From JAUPKT01 sp964427855 (GTDB lineage Bacteria; Desulfobacterota; Desulfomonilia; Desulfomonilales; Desulfomonilaceae): a stretch of 6,953 bases of DNA. Below, in pieces: positions 1 to 6,813 of the stretch (position 1 is the first letter of the stretch; every line of letters begins with the position of its first letter). The stretch spans positions 1-6,953 of the forward strand of contig CAYRVH010000088.1 in NCBI GenBank assembly GCA_964427855.1, written 5' to 3'. The notes below the pieces were generated by a model that made no database searches, was not told where the DNA came from, and saw only the letters and a program-made list of their open reading frames with translations. Made by a program: the position numbers and the translations under genes.

Positions 1-342
1 GGGAGGGCGCTGATGTCGCGCCCGAAATTGCTGATGCTTGACGAACCGTCATTGGGTTTGGCCCCCATGCTTGTCAATGAGATATTCGAGATTCTAGCGC
101 GGATTAACAAGGAGCAGAACACGTCAATTCTTCTCGTTGAGCAGAACGCTCGAGCTGCGCTGAATTTTGCCGAATATGGCTATATCATGGAGAACGGCAA
201 GATCGTGTTGGACGGCCCCAGTCACCGACTGCTGGAAAACGAGGACGTCAAGGAGTTTTATTTGGGCGTTACCGCGGACAACGACCGGAAGAGTTACGCT
301 GGAGTGAAACATTATAAGAGGAGGAAGCGCTGGCTTTCTTAA
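1..342 (+). CDS. livF: LivF-type ABC transporter ATP-binding protein, 5' end cut off by window
   Basis: One of the two cytoplasmic ATPases that power a branched-chain amino acid-type (HAAT) importer. The reading frame is already open at base 1 (GRALMSRPK...), so the Met codon at 13 is internal and the N-terminal half, with Walker A, Q-loop and signature, lies outside the window. The 113 visible residues begin at the end of the signature helix. They contain Walker B with the catalytic Glu (LLMLDEP, residues 10-16 of the visible part), the D-loop SLGLAP, and LLVEQN. There the usual switch His is replaced by Gln, a LivF hallmark that separates it from LivG. The family normally ends near the FYLG motif; here about 27 more residues follow, ending in a very basic KHYKRRKRWLS tail. 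Eleven bases separate its stop from the livG start, so co-transcription is expected. The family call is secure; the substrate is not known from this gene. Confidence 0.93.
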   Translation, partial: GRALMSRPKLLMLDEPSLGLAPMLVNEIFEILARINKEQNTSILLVEQNARAALNFAEYGYIMENGKIVLDGPSHRLLENEDVKEFYLGVTADNDRKSYAGVKHYKRRKRWLS

Positions 343-353
343 ACTCGTCGGCA

Positions 354-1124
354 ATGAGCACACCTTTATTGGAAATCAAGGGCTTGTCTCTGCACTTTGG
401 GGGCATTGTGGCCATCTCTGACTTATACCTTACCGTGCGAAAGCATACCGTGCACGCAGTGATAGGCCCTAACGGAGCAGGGAAGACCTCCTTGTTTAAC
501 TGTATCAGCGGAATCTATCGCCCCACGGCGGGTCAATTACTTTTCAAAGGGGGGATTGATTTGTCCCGCCTCAAACCACACCAGATTGCAGAGAAAGGCA
601 TAGCCAGAACGTTTCAAAACATAGAACTCTTTGCGCACATGAGCGTCATAGAGAACCTCTTGTTAGGGTGTCACACTAAGATGGCAACAGGCCTCCTCTC
701 GGCTGCTCTTTTCTGGGGTAAGGCGTTGAAGGAGGAAGAAGAACACAGACTCGAAGTAGAAAGAATCATCGACTTTTTAGAGATTGAAAAGGTTCGGAAG
801 AAAACAGTGGGCTCTCTGCCGTACGGGCTCCAAAAGCGAGTCGAGATTGGGCGTGCACTGGCGATGAAGCCCGAGCTGCTCTTGTTGGATGAGCCAGTCG
901 CCGGGATGAACGTAGAAGAAACCGAGGATATCGCTCGTTTTGTTCTGGATATAAAGGAAGAAATGGAAATCACGATCATTATGGTGGAACACGACATGGG
1001 CGTGGTCATGGACATCGCAGACATGGTGACCGTATTGGACTTTGGCTCAAAAATTGGAGAGGGCTCGCCGGCAGAAGTGCAGTCTGATCCACATGTGATT
1101 GCAGCGTATTTGGGTCAGGAATAA
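354..1124 (+). CDS. livG: LivG-type ABC transporter ATP-binding protein
   Basis: The second cytoplasmic ATPase of the HAAT-family importer, expected to pair with LivF under the LivH/LivM membrane dimer. At 256 residues it is full length for LivG. Motifs in order: Walker A GPNGAGKT (38-45), Q-loop TFQN with Gln88, signature LPYGLQKR (155-162) in place of the common LSYGQQRR, Walker B LLLLDEP (175-181) followed by the LivG-typical AGMN, and the switch His213 in MVEHDMGVVM. It ends in AAYLGQE, as LivG usually does. The ATG at 354 gives the expected N-terminus (LLEIKGLSLHFGG) but has no good Shine-Dalgarno close by. The purine-rich AAGAGGAGGAAG at 316-327 lies about 26 bases upstream, inside livF. 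Translation may therefore be coupled to livF, or may start at a rare CTG at 330, which is in frame, well spaced from that site and would add eight residues. ATG 354 is preferred. It is followed after 16 bases by the acyl-CoA synthetase. Confidence 0.95.
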   Translation: MSTPLLEIKGLSLHFGGIVAISDLYLTVRKHTVHAVIGPNGAGKTSLFNCISGIYRPTAGQLLFKGGIDLSRLKPHQIAEKGIARTFQNIELFAHMSVIENLLLGCHTKMATGLLSAALFWGKALKEEEEHRLEVERIIDFLEIEKVRKKTVGSLPYGLQKRVEIGRALAMKPELLLLDEPVAGMNVEETEDIARFVLDIKEEMEITIIMVEHDMGVVMDIADMVTVLDFGSKIGEGSPAEVQSDPHVIAAYLGQE

Positions 1125-1140
1125 GAGGATCGTATTGGGT

Positions 1141-2940
1141 ATGGAGCCTGACACTCTCCCAAAACTCCTTGCGGGCAACAGCGTTCGATTCGCCGATCGC
1201 GTCGCACTGCGAGAAAAAGATCTCGGAATCTGGCAGCGCACGACGTGGGCCGAGTACTGGCGCCATGTACGGAATTTTGCGCTCGGCGTCAAGGAACTCG
1301 GGCTCAAGAAAGGAGATAAACTCTCTATACTGGGAGACAATTGCAGAGAATGGCTGTACGCAGACCTTGCGACGCAAAGCTTATCCGCAATAACCGTGGG
1401 CATATATCCTACAGATGTTGCAAGTCAAGTGAAGTACATCCTTGAGAATTCCGAATCCAGCTTTATTGTGGCAAAAGATCAGGAGCAGGTGGACAAGGTT
1501 TTAGAGATCAAGTCAACAGTTCCGAATCTCAAGAAAATCATCGTCGTCGATATGAAGGGGCTGCGCCGATATCAGGAGCCCATGATCATGAGCTTCAAAG
1601 ATGTTGAGGCGATAGGCGCGCGAGTTCATGAACGGCATCCGGAACTGTTTGACCAGATTGTGCAAGGGACGAACGCTGATGACCCGGCGATAATCGTTTA
1701 CACCTCCGGCACCACGGGGCAACCCAAAGGCGCTATGATCAGCCACAAGAATATGATCGCCATGATCCGGGGCCTTTCGCAGATTCTGGATTTTCGCCAG
1801 ACTGATTCCTTTGTGTCGGCGCTGCCCCTTTGTCATATTGCTGAACGGATGTTCTCGCTCATCTTTCCCATGTGGGCAGGCTGCACGGTCAATTTTGCGG
1901 AAAGCGTTGCCACGCTACAGGAAGACCTAAGCGAGATTTCTCCCACCGCGTTCCTCAATGTACCTCGTATTTGGGAAAAAATGCATTCGAGCATCATGAT
2001 CAGGATGCAGGACGCTGTTTTCTTCAAGCGATGGATTTTTCATGCCCTGCTCCCCATCGGGATGAAGGTGTCAGCGTTTAAACTCAACAGGCAGCGGGTA
2101 CCCTTGCGGTGGCAACTGCTCTACGGGCTCGCCTATCTCATGCTGTTTCGCCCTTTGCGAAATCAATTGGGATTGCTGAATGCGCGAATCTTCGTGAGCG
2201 GCGCGGCGCCTTTGTCGCCGGAGCTGATGAGGTTTTACCATGCCATTGGCGTACCTGTCCGGGAGTGCTACGGGATGACTGAAATGAGCGGCATATCATG
2301 CATGCCGCCAAATGACGAAATTAAGATAGGAGGCGTAGGCAAACCGATTCCTGGCGTGGAGATTCGAATAGCCGAGGACGGCGAGATTCTTCAGCGGGGT
2401 GATTCGGTATTCCTCGGATACTATGGCAACCCGGAAGCCACGAGAGAGATTATGAAGGACGGCTGGCTTCATACGGGAGATGTGGGCGAGTTGGACAGCG
2501 ATGGCCATCTGAAGATTACCGACCGAAAGAAGGATATTATCATCACGGCTGGAGGCAAGAATATCGCTCCATCGGAATTGGAAAACAGCCTGAAATTCAG
2601 TCCATATATTAAGGAAGCCATCGTCATCGGCGACCGCCGCAAGTTCGTGTCTTGCCTCATACAGATCGAGCTCGAGACCGTGTCGCACTGGGCGCAAAAC
2701 AATCGCATCGCTTATACCAATTACAAGAGCTTAGCGACCCATCCAGAGGTCCGAAAACTTATTGAAGGCGAAGTAGAAAAGACGAATAAGAACTTCGCGC
2801 AAGTAGAAAGGATCAAGAAATTTATTATCCTCGACAAAGAGCTGGATCAAGACGACGAGGAATTGACGGCCACTATGAAAGTAAAGCGCGCCAACATAGA
2901 GAAGAAATTTAAGGAGCTTATCGAGTCCATGTATTCGTGA
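1141..2940 (+). CDS. AMP-forming long-chain-type acyl-CoA synthetase
   Basis: An ANL-superfamily enzyme that should activate a carboxylic acid with ATP to an acyl-AMP and then to acyl-CoA. Residues from ATG 1141: P-loop YTSGTTGQPKG (187-197), the long-chain type LPLCHIAERMF (228-238), a hydrophobic/basic insertion (about 296-345) typical of membrane-associated COG1022 synthetases, the A5 motif YGMTEMSG (377-384), TGD (445-447), hinge DRKKD (461-465), GGKNIAP (471-477), and a C-terminal ATMKVKR with probable catalytic Lys580. All core motifs are intact and 599 residues fits the family. The frame is open further upstream (TTG at 1099 inside livG), but the family N-terminus (TLPKLL...VALREKDLG) fits ATG 1141. 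TTG 1135 is an alternative, better spaced from the AAGAGG at 1123-1128. Sitting between livG and livH, 16 bases after livG, it probably activates the compound this transporter imports. Chain length and substrate cannot be deduced; a medium-chain or aromatic acid is also possible. Confidence 0.93.
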   Translation: MEPDTLPKLLAGNSVRFADRVALREKDLGIWQRTTWAEYWRHVRNFALGVKELGLKKGDKLSILGDNCREWLYADLATQSLSAITVGIYPTDVASQVKYILENSESSFIVAKDQEQVDKVLEIKSTVPNLKKIIVVDMKGLRRYQEPMIMSFKDVEAIGARVHERHPELFDQIVQGTNADDPAIIVYTSGTTGQPKGAMISHKNMIAMIRGLSQILDFRQTDSFVSALPLCHIAERMFSLIFPMWAGCTVNFAESVATLQEDLSEISPTAFLNVPRIWEKMHSSIMIRMQDAVFFKRWIFHALLPIGMKVSAFKLNRQRVPLRWQLLYGLAYLMLFRPLRNQLGLLNARIFVSGAAPLSPELMRFYHAIGVPVRECYGMTEMSGISCMPPNDEIKIGGVGKPIPGVEIRIAEDGEILQRGDSVFLGYYGNPEATREIMKDGWLHTGDVGELDSDGHLKITDRKKDIIITAGGKNIAPSELENSLKFSPYIKEAIVIGDRRKFVSCLIQIELETVSHWAQNNRIAYTNYKSLATHPEVRKLIEGEVEKTNKNFAQVERIKKFIILDKELDQDDEELTATMKVKRANIEKKFKELIESMYS

Positions 2941-2993
2941 AGAAGAACCAAGAAGGGGTGAAGGCGCGCTCAGCGGTCGTTCGCTCGATTTTC

Positions 2994-3009
2994 GGAAAAG
3001 TCCTTTTCC
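2994..3009. repeat. Short perfect palindrome upstream of livH
   Basis: GGAAAAG (2994-3000) and CTTTTCC (3003-3009) are perfect inverted copies with two bases between them; as RNA this would be a six-pair stem with a four-base loop. It lies in the 87-base gap between the synthetase stop and the livH start, the longest gap in the first half of the operon, just before the GGGAG at 3013-3017. No T-run follows, so it is not a standard terminator. It could be an operator or a translational control hairpin for livH, or chance. Confidence 0.35.
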
Positions 3010-3027
3010 TGTGGGAGCAACATCATC

Positions 3028-3918
3028 TTGAATGAATCTTTGACGTATTTCTCGCAGTTAGTGGTCTCTGGAATTGCCGTGGGCAGCTTGTACGCGTTGG
3101 CGGCTCTGGGTTTTGTCCTCATCTACAAAGCAACGGACATCATGAATTTTGCACATGGCGAGGCCATGATGATTGGGGCTTTTCTTTGCTATGTATTGAT
3201 AATGGCTGGCATGCCTTTTTACGCCGCAATTGTTCTCACCATGGGAGCGGCTCTCCTCTTTGGGCTTCTTACTGAGCGTCTTGTGTTGCGTCCGATGATA
3301 GGCGAGCCCCAGTTTGCCGTGGTCATGGTCACTATAGGACTGTCCATTTTTCTCAGAAGCATGGCCGGAATCGTTTTTGGACATGATAACAAGGTGTTTC
3401 CTTCACCCTTTAGCGACGCGTCAATTAGCTTTGCAGGGCTGGTGCTGTCGCGTACGCATCTGTGGGCCATGGTAATATCGGCGCTGCTCGTAGTCGCCTT
3501 CTTCATTTTCTTTCAGTATTCAAAGCAGGGACTCGCCATGAGAGGAGTAGCCAATGACCAAGACACAGCCATGCTCATGGGAATAAGCGTGAAGCGTGTG
3601 TTTGCATTGACTTGGGGAATAGCTTTCGCTGTTGCCGCAGTGGCGGGGATTTTTCTGGCCAATGTCATGGTGCTGAACATCGGCATTTGTCTCGTAGCCA
3701 TCAAAGCGTTTCCTGCGGTGATTTTGGGAGGGCTTGAGAGCATTCCGGGGGCCATTATAGGCGGTCTGGTAATCGGCGTAATCGAAACGCTCGTGGGAGG
3801 CTACCTTGACCAGACGCTGCCGGGAGTTAAAGATCTGTCCTCTTTCGTAGTCCTGTTTTTGGTTCTTATGGCAAGGCCCTATGGGTTGTTTGGAAAGCCC
3901 GAAATCGAGCGCGTGTGA
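3028..3918 (+). CDS. livH: LivH-type ABC transporter permease, TTG start
   Basis: Integral inner-membrane subunit of the HAAT-family importer, forming the channel with LivM. The 296 residues are the usual LivH length, with about eight hydrophobic segments. Diagnostic motifs are the opening SGIAVGSLYALAALGFVLIY (14-33), NFAHGE (40-45), the cytoplasmic coupling loop GLAMRGVANDQDTAMLMG (168-185), and LGGLESIPGAIIGG (233-246). The start is TTG at 3028: no in-frame ATG occurs before residue 39, well inside the conserved region, and GGGAG at 3013-3017 lies ten bases upstream. The ATG at 3032 is in another frame. The weak start and the 87-base leader with a palindrome suggest that permease synthesis is lower than, or separately tuned from, the ATPases and synthetase. 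LivM follows after 52 bases. Confidence 0.94.
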   Translation: MNESLTYFSQLVVSGIAVGSLYALAALGFVLIYKATDIMNFAHGEAMMIGAFLCYVLIMAGMPFYAAIVLTMGAALLFGLLTERLVLRPMIGEPQFAVVMVTIGLSIFLRSMAGIVFGHDNKVFPSPFSDASISFAGLVLSRTHLWAMVISALLVVAFFIFFQYSKQGLAMRGVANDQDTAMLMGISVKRVFALTWGIAFAVAAVAGIFLANVMVLNIGICLVAIKAFPAVILGGLESIPGAIIGGLVIGVIETLVGGYLDQTLPGVKDLSSFVVLFLVLMARPYGLFGKPEIERV

Positions 3919-3970
3919 TTGGGGTTAACAGGCAGCCCATTTCAAGTCGTTCACGTTATGACGGAGACGC

Positions 3971-5017
3971 ATGAGAAGTAAGACGTTCAAGGAATCCTAC
4001 CGAGAGGATATTCGGATATTTCAAACAATCTGGGTGCGATTTTGGGTTGTCGTGTTCTGCCTTCTGCTGCTATCCCTTCCCCTGTGGGCCGACCCCTACC
4101 TCATCTACATGGTTAATATCTCGGGAATAGCCATCATCGCAGCAATCGGACTAAACATCCTTACGGGGCTAACGGGGCAAATTTCACTGGGACACGCCGC
4201 ATTTGTGGCTTTAGGGGCGTACACTTCTGCGATACTTGCCTCTCGTTTTGCTTTTCCGTTTTGGTTGGCGATACCGATTGGCGGCCTATCTGCTGCCTTT
4301 TTTGGGATTCTGCTGGGCTTCCCTTGTCTGCGGTTGAAAGGGCTTTATCTTGCCATGGCAACCATGTCCTTTGGCGTGGTGGTAGAATATGGAGTGACAC
4401 ACTGGGAGTCGCTTACCATGGGGGTGCGAGGGATTTCGGTTCCCCCTCCAAGTTTGTGCGGCTACTCTGTTGGAGACCCGAACAAACTCTTTTATGTGAC
4501 TATCTTTCTCGTGGGTGTCCTAACTTTAGCCGCCAAGAATATTCTTAGGACAAGGATTGGCAGGGCTTTTGTAGCGATACGAGACAGGGATGTGGCAGCG
4601 GAAGTCATCGGCGTGAACTTGACTCGATACAAGGTCATGGCCTTCGCCGTCAGCTCCTTCTACGGCGGTATCGCCGGCGGATTGTATTCGTATGTGACCA
4701 CGTATCTACATCCAGAGAATTTTACGCTCCTGCTGTCAATAGAATACATCGCCATGATCATCGTGGGCGGCCTTGGATCAATACTCGGTTCAATTATCGG
4801 GGCGGTTTTTTTGACGGTCATGCCAGACATCATCAAGGGCGGTGCGGATGTTTTGGGACGACAGTTGCCGTTCATGCAGGGCCTTTATGACGAAGAATGG
4901 AATGTCGCCGCATTCGGTTTGCTCATTATGATTTTCCTTATTGTGGAGCCGACAGGGCTCAGCGGGATCTGGACACGAATCAAGACCAGCTTTAGAAACT
5001 GGCCATTCACATACTGA
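3971..5017 (+). CDS. livM: LivM-type ABC transporter permease
   Basis: The second membrane subunit of the importer, partner of LivH. The 348 residues are within the normal range. A charged N-terminal stretch of about 25 residues (MRSKTFKESYREDIR...) precedes the first of roughly nine or ten hydrophobic segments. LivM motifs are GLNILTGLTGQISLGHAAF (about 60-78), LKGLYLAMATM (122-132), the coupling loop GRAFVAIRDRDVAAEVIG (197-214), and IIVGGLGSILGSIIGAVF toward the C-terminus. The ATG at 3971 has a GGAG (3963-3966) only four bases upstream, a little close but usable. The gap to livH (52 bases) shows no terminator. The next gene, livK, is separated by 114 bases, the longest gap in the operon. 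Confidence 0.94.
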   Translation: MRSKTFKESYREDIRIFQTIWVRFWVVVFCLLLLSLPLWADPYLIYMVNISGIAIIAAIGLNILTGLTGQISLGHAAFVALGAYTSAILASRFAFPFWLAIPIGGLSAAFFGILLGFPCLRLKGLYLAMATMSFGVVVEYGVTHWESLTMGVRGISVPPPSLCGYSVGDPNKLFYVTIFLVGVLTLAAKNILRTRIGRAFVAIRDRDVAAEVIGVNLTRYKVMAFAVSSFYGGIAGGLYSYVTTYLHPENFTLLLSIEYIAMIIVGGLGSILGSIIGAVFLTVMPDIIKGGADVLGRQLPFMQGLYDEEWNVAAFGLLIMIFLIVEPTGLSGIWTRIKTSFRNWPFTY

Positions 5018-5131
5018 TATGGGAGGTAAGGAACAAATCCCACACGCCGCGCGTGCGCTCACACTTGAGATAACCGCAGCATAACGTGTCGTTCAATGGA
5101 CCTAGGATAACAATAAGGAGGGTGAAAGAGA
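5018..5131 (+). promoter_or_regulatory. livK leader with strong Shine-Dalgarno and small GC hairpin
   Basis: This 114-base intergenic stretch has a near-ideal ribosome site, AAGGAGG at 5115-5121, ten bases before the livK ATG and stronger than any other in the operon. Further upstream CACGC (5043-5047) and GCGTG (5051-5055) form a five-pair GC stem with a three-base loop. I could not identify a convincing sigma-70 promoter; TTGAGA at 5065-5070 has no good -10 partner at the right distance. The arrangement fits the common need for more binding protein than permease, either by a separate promoter or by better translation and RNA processing. The ribosome site is seen; the rest is inference. Confidence 0.45.
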
Positions 5132-6337
5132 ATGAAGTCCAGAACAAGGTCGTATGCAACCGTGTTGTTCCTGCTATGCCTCGGCATTCTGAGTGCTGCG
5201 ACGGCGCATTCCGAAGTCCGTGGGGTCACAAAAGATTCCATCCAATTGGGGATGATTCTGGTGAAGACAGGGCCCGTGGCAGCGCTTGGACTTCCTGAAG
5301 GATGGGGGATTCAGGACACATTTAACCACATCAACGATTCCGGTGGGATTCTCGGGCGAAAGATCAATCTCATCTGGGAGGATGACCAGTTTAAGACGCC
5401 GTTGGCGATTTCGGCATTCAACAAGCTCCTTTTTCGAGACAAAGTATTGACCATCACCACGATGGGTGGAACGCCGCAGACTATCGCATTATTCGACTTG
5501 ATTGAAAAGCATCACGTAGTGAACATCCCTAACGCCTTAGCGGAAGAATTCTACAAACCCCATAAGCCGTACGTGTTTGTGCTGGGCGCCACCTACGAAA
5601 CCCAGATCCAATTAATGTTTGACTACATCATGAAAGAGCTCAAGGCCAAGGATCCCAAAATAGCCGTGGTGTATGCCGAGACCGAGTTTGGCAAGAAGGG
5701 GCTGGAAGCCGCCAGAAAGAGAGCCGAGGAATATGGCATCAAGTTGGCGTCAGAATTAGTCTTGAACATAGGATCAGTGGATGCAAGCTCTCAAGTGTTG
5801 GCTTTGAAGAAAGACGGTGTGGACTATGTGGTCACGTGCAACTTGGTTCCCCCTATCATCACGTTCCTCAAGACCGCAGAAAAGTATGATTATTGGCCCA
5901 CTACGTTTGGCATCAACTGGTCTTGCGACGACATGGTAGTCAAGGCCTGCAAGAATGCTGCGAAGAACTATATAGGTGTCAACTTTGTGGGGGGCTGGGA
6001 TGAGGATTCTCCGGGCATGAAGTTGGTGCGCGAGTTGGCCAAGAAAAATGACCGCGATCCAGCAAAGATGCTCACTTCATTATATACCATCGGGGTAGGG
6101 ACAGCCTTAGTGTTATGTGAAGGTATGAAAAGAGCGGGGCAAGACCTCACACCCGAGTCGTTTAAGGAGGGGCTTGAGACGCTTAAGGATTTCGATACAG
6201 GCGGCATCGTTCCTCCGGTCACGTACACGAGTACCAGCCATGCGCCCACATCCGTTGCCCGTCTGTATCGCGCTGACCCTGAAAAGGGCGTCATGGTACC
6301 GATCACCGATTGGCGGTCTCCACTGGTCCTTAAATAA
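5132..6337 (+). CDS. livK: LivK-type periplasmic substrate-binding protein
   Basis: Secreted type I periplasmic binding protein (Peripla_BP_6 / Leu-binding class) that should capture the substrate and hand it to LivH-LivM. It has 401 residues with a Sec signal peptide: basic start MKSRTRSY, hydrophobic core (about 9-22), and A-T-A before a likely cleavage after Ala25. There is no lipobox: Cys16 lies within the hydrophobic core with the wrong context, so the protein should be soluble rather than a lipoprotein. The mature part opens with VTKDSIQLGMILVKTGPVA and continues with the family pattern GIQDTFNHINDSGGILGRKI, then WEDDQF, KIAVVYAETEFGKKGLEAAR, and a C-terminal FDTGGIVPPVTYT. In homologues I recall, this last motif is common among binding proteins next to acyl-CoA or aromatic genes rather than true leucine-binding proteins. 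The ATG 5132 start is fixed by the strong AAGGAGG upstream and the signal peptide. It is the last gene of the operon. The ligand is unknown. Confidence 0.93.
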   Translation: MKSRTRSYATVLFLLCLGILSAATAHSEVRGVTKDSIQLGMILVKTGPVAALGLPEGWGIQDTFNHINDSGGILGRKINLIWEDDQFKTPLAISAFNKLLFRDKVLTITTMGGTPQTIALFDLIEKHHVVNIPNALAEEFYKPHKPYVFVLGATYETQIQLMFDYIMKELKAKDPKIAVVYAETEFGKKGLEAARKRAEEYGIKLASELVLNIGSVDASSQVLALKKDGVDYVVTCNLVPPIITFLKTAEKYDYWPTTFGINWSCDDMVVKACKNAAKNYIGVNFVGGWDEDSPGMKLVRELAKKNDRDPAKMLTSLYTIGVGTALVLCEGMKRAGQDLTPESFKEGLETLKDFDTGGIVPPVTYTSTSHAPTSVARLYRADPEKGVMVPITDWRSPLVLK

Positions 6338-6510
6338 AAAATGTCACGTGTGCGCAAGCCGATTTCGTCGCCAAATAGTTCATACAGCAGTCACAAAGTT
6401 CATTTAGTGAAGGAGTTCTCTAAAGATTGGCGACACTTTCAGCCGCGGCTTTTGGAGGGGGGGCTTGATTCGATCTCCTCCAAAAGTCGGCTGAGCCCCT
6501 TACCGGTTCT
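6338..6510. other. Non-coding region between livK and the IS remnant
   Basis: No gene is visible in these 173 bases. It begins with an A-rich stretch (6334-6342) after the livK stop. It contains a repeated AGTTCAT (6377-6383 and 6397-6403), an eight-base inverted pair GTCGCCAA (6367-6374) / TTGGCGAC (6427-6434), and the larger inverted repeat listed separately. No hairpin followed by a T-run was found, so the livK transcript has no obvious intrinsic terminator here. The outer end of the insertion sequence whose transposase follows should fall in this stretch, but its exact boundary cannot be fixed from one copy. Confidence 0.5.
6441..6492. repeat. Imperfect inverted repeat with 18-base loop
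   Basis: The left arm is AGCCG-CGG-CTTTTGGAGG (6441-6458). The right arm, CCTCCAAAAG-T-CGGCT (6477-6492), pairs with it over 10 + 5 bases, interrupted only by a three-against-one bulge. The loop (6459-6476) begins with most of a run of seven G. The first ten bases of the left arm, AGCCGCGGCT, are themselves a perfect palindrome. No T-run follows on either strand, so a classical rho-independent terminator is unlikely. Its place between livK and the convergent transposase fits a bidirectional transcription barrier or the terminal structure of the insertion sequence. The structure is seen; the role is inferred. Confidence 0.6.
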
Positions 6511-6813
6511 CTAAATTTCTGTCGGAATGGAGCATGTTTTTCTATTTTGATCTTTCCTGTTGCTGAGCCATCTCAGGCCAAGGGTGAGTCTGTGGATGAG
6601 TTCATCGAGAGATTTGTCGTAGGATCCCGAGAACCTGTGTGCTTTGAGGATCAGCCAAACTCGTTCGAGGGGATTGAGGTCTGGTGAATATGGGGAGAGA
6701 AACAGACGCTCGAATCTGCCCCACTTGCGGGATTTGGTCTTGTGCCCGGAGGCATTGTCCATGATCAGAATGTTCCGGGGTCGCTTGCCTTCGCTCTGGG
6801 CACACAGGTGTGT
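6511..6813 (-). pseudogene. C-terminal remnant of IS630-type DDE transposase
   Basis: Read on the minus strand, the frame gives HLCAQSEGKRPRNILIMDNA, then SGHKTKSRKWGRFERLFLSP, then YSPDLNPLERVWLILKAHRF and a C-terminus KTCSIPTEI before a TAG at 6511-6513. This matches the second half of the IS630/DDE_3 catalytic domain: the middle catalytic Asp in IMDNASGH, and the third catalytic residue, Glu, in NPLERVW about 30 residues later. The first catalytic Asp and the N-terminal helix-turn-helix are absent. Similarity fades upstream of about 6813, and the same frame meets a stop at 6940-6942 with no plausible start in between. An ATG at 6760-6762 could start an 83-residue product, but it lies on the catalytic strand itself, so that product could not be active. 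The gene points toward livK (convergent). I call it a decayed fragment; an N-terminal piece beyond the window edge in another frame cannot be excluded. Confidence 0.8.

Noticed and set aside
1099..1140. Extension of the acyl-CoA synthetase to TTG 1099
   Set aside because: It would overlap livG and add 14 residues that do not resemble the family N-terminus; ATG 1141 (or TTG 1135) fits both the family and the AAGAGG at 1123-1128.
1006..1403. Minus-strand open frames across the livG/synthetase junction
   Set aside because: They lie opposite two genes with clear family motifs, have compositions typical of antisense shadows and no convincing start site.
5065..5093. Sigma-70 promoter for livK built on TTGAGA at 5065
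   Set aside because: At 16-18 bases downstream there is no sequence close to TATAAT; the call would rest on the -35 alone.
6377..6403. Repeated AGTTCAT as a CRISPR-like or iteron array
   Set aside because: There are only two seven-base copies, no further units at regular spacing and no replication or cas gene nearby.
6367..6434. Eight-base inverted pair GTCGCCAA / TTGGCGAC as IS terminal repeats
   Set aside because: Both copies lie on the same side of the transposase, only 52 bases apart, so they cannot bracket the element; the length is near chance level.
6441..6510. Rho-independent terminator after livK
   Set aside because: The hairpin is real, but no T-run follows the right arm on the + strand or the left arm on the minus strand, and the 18-base loop is long.
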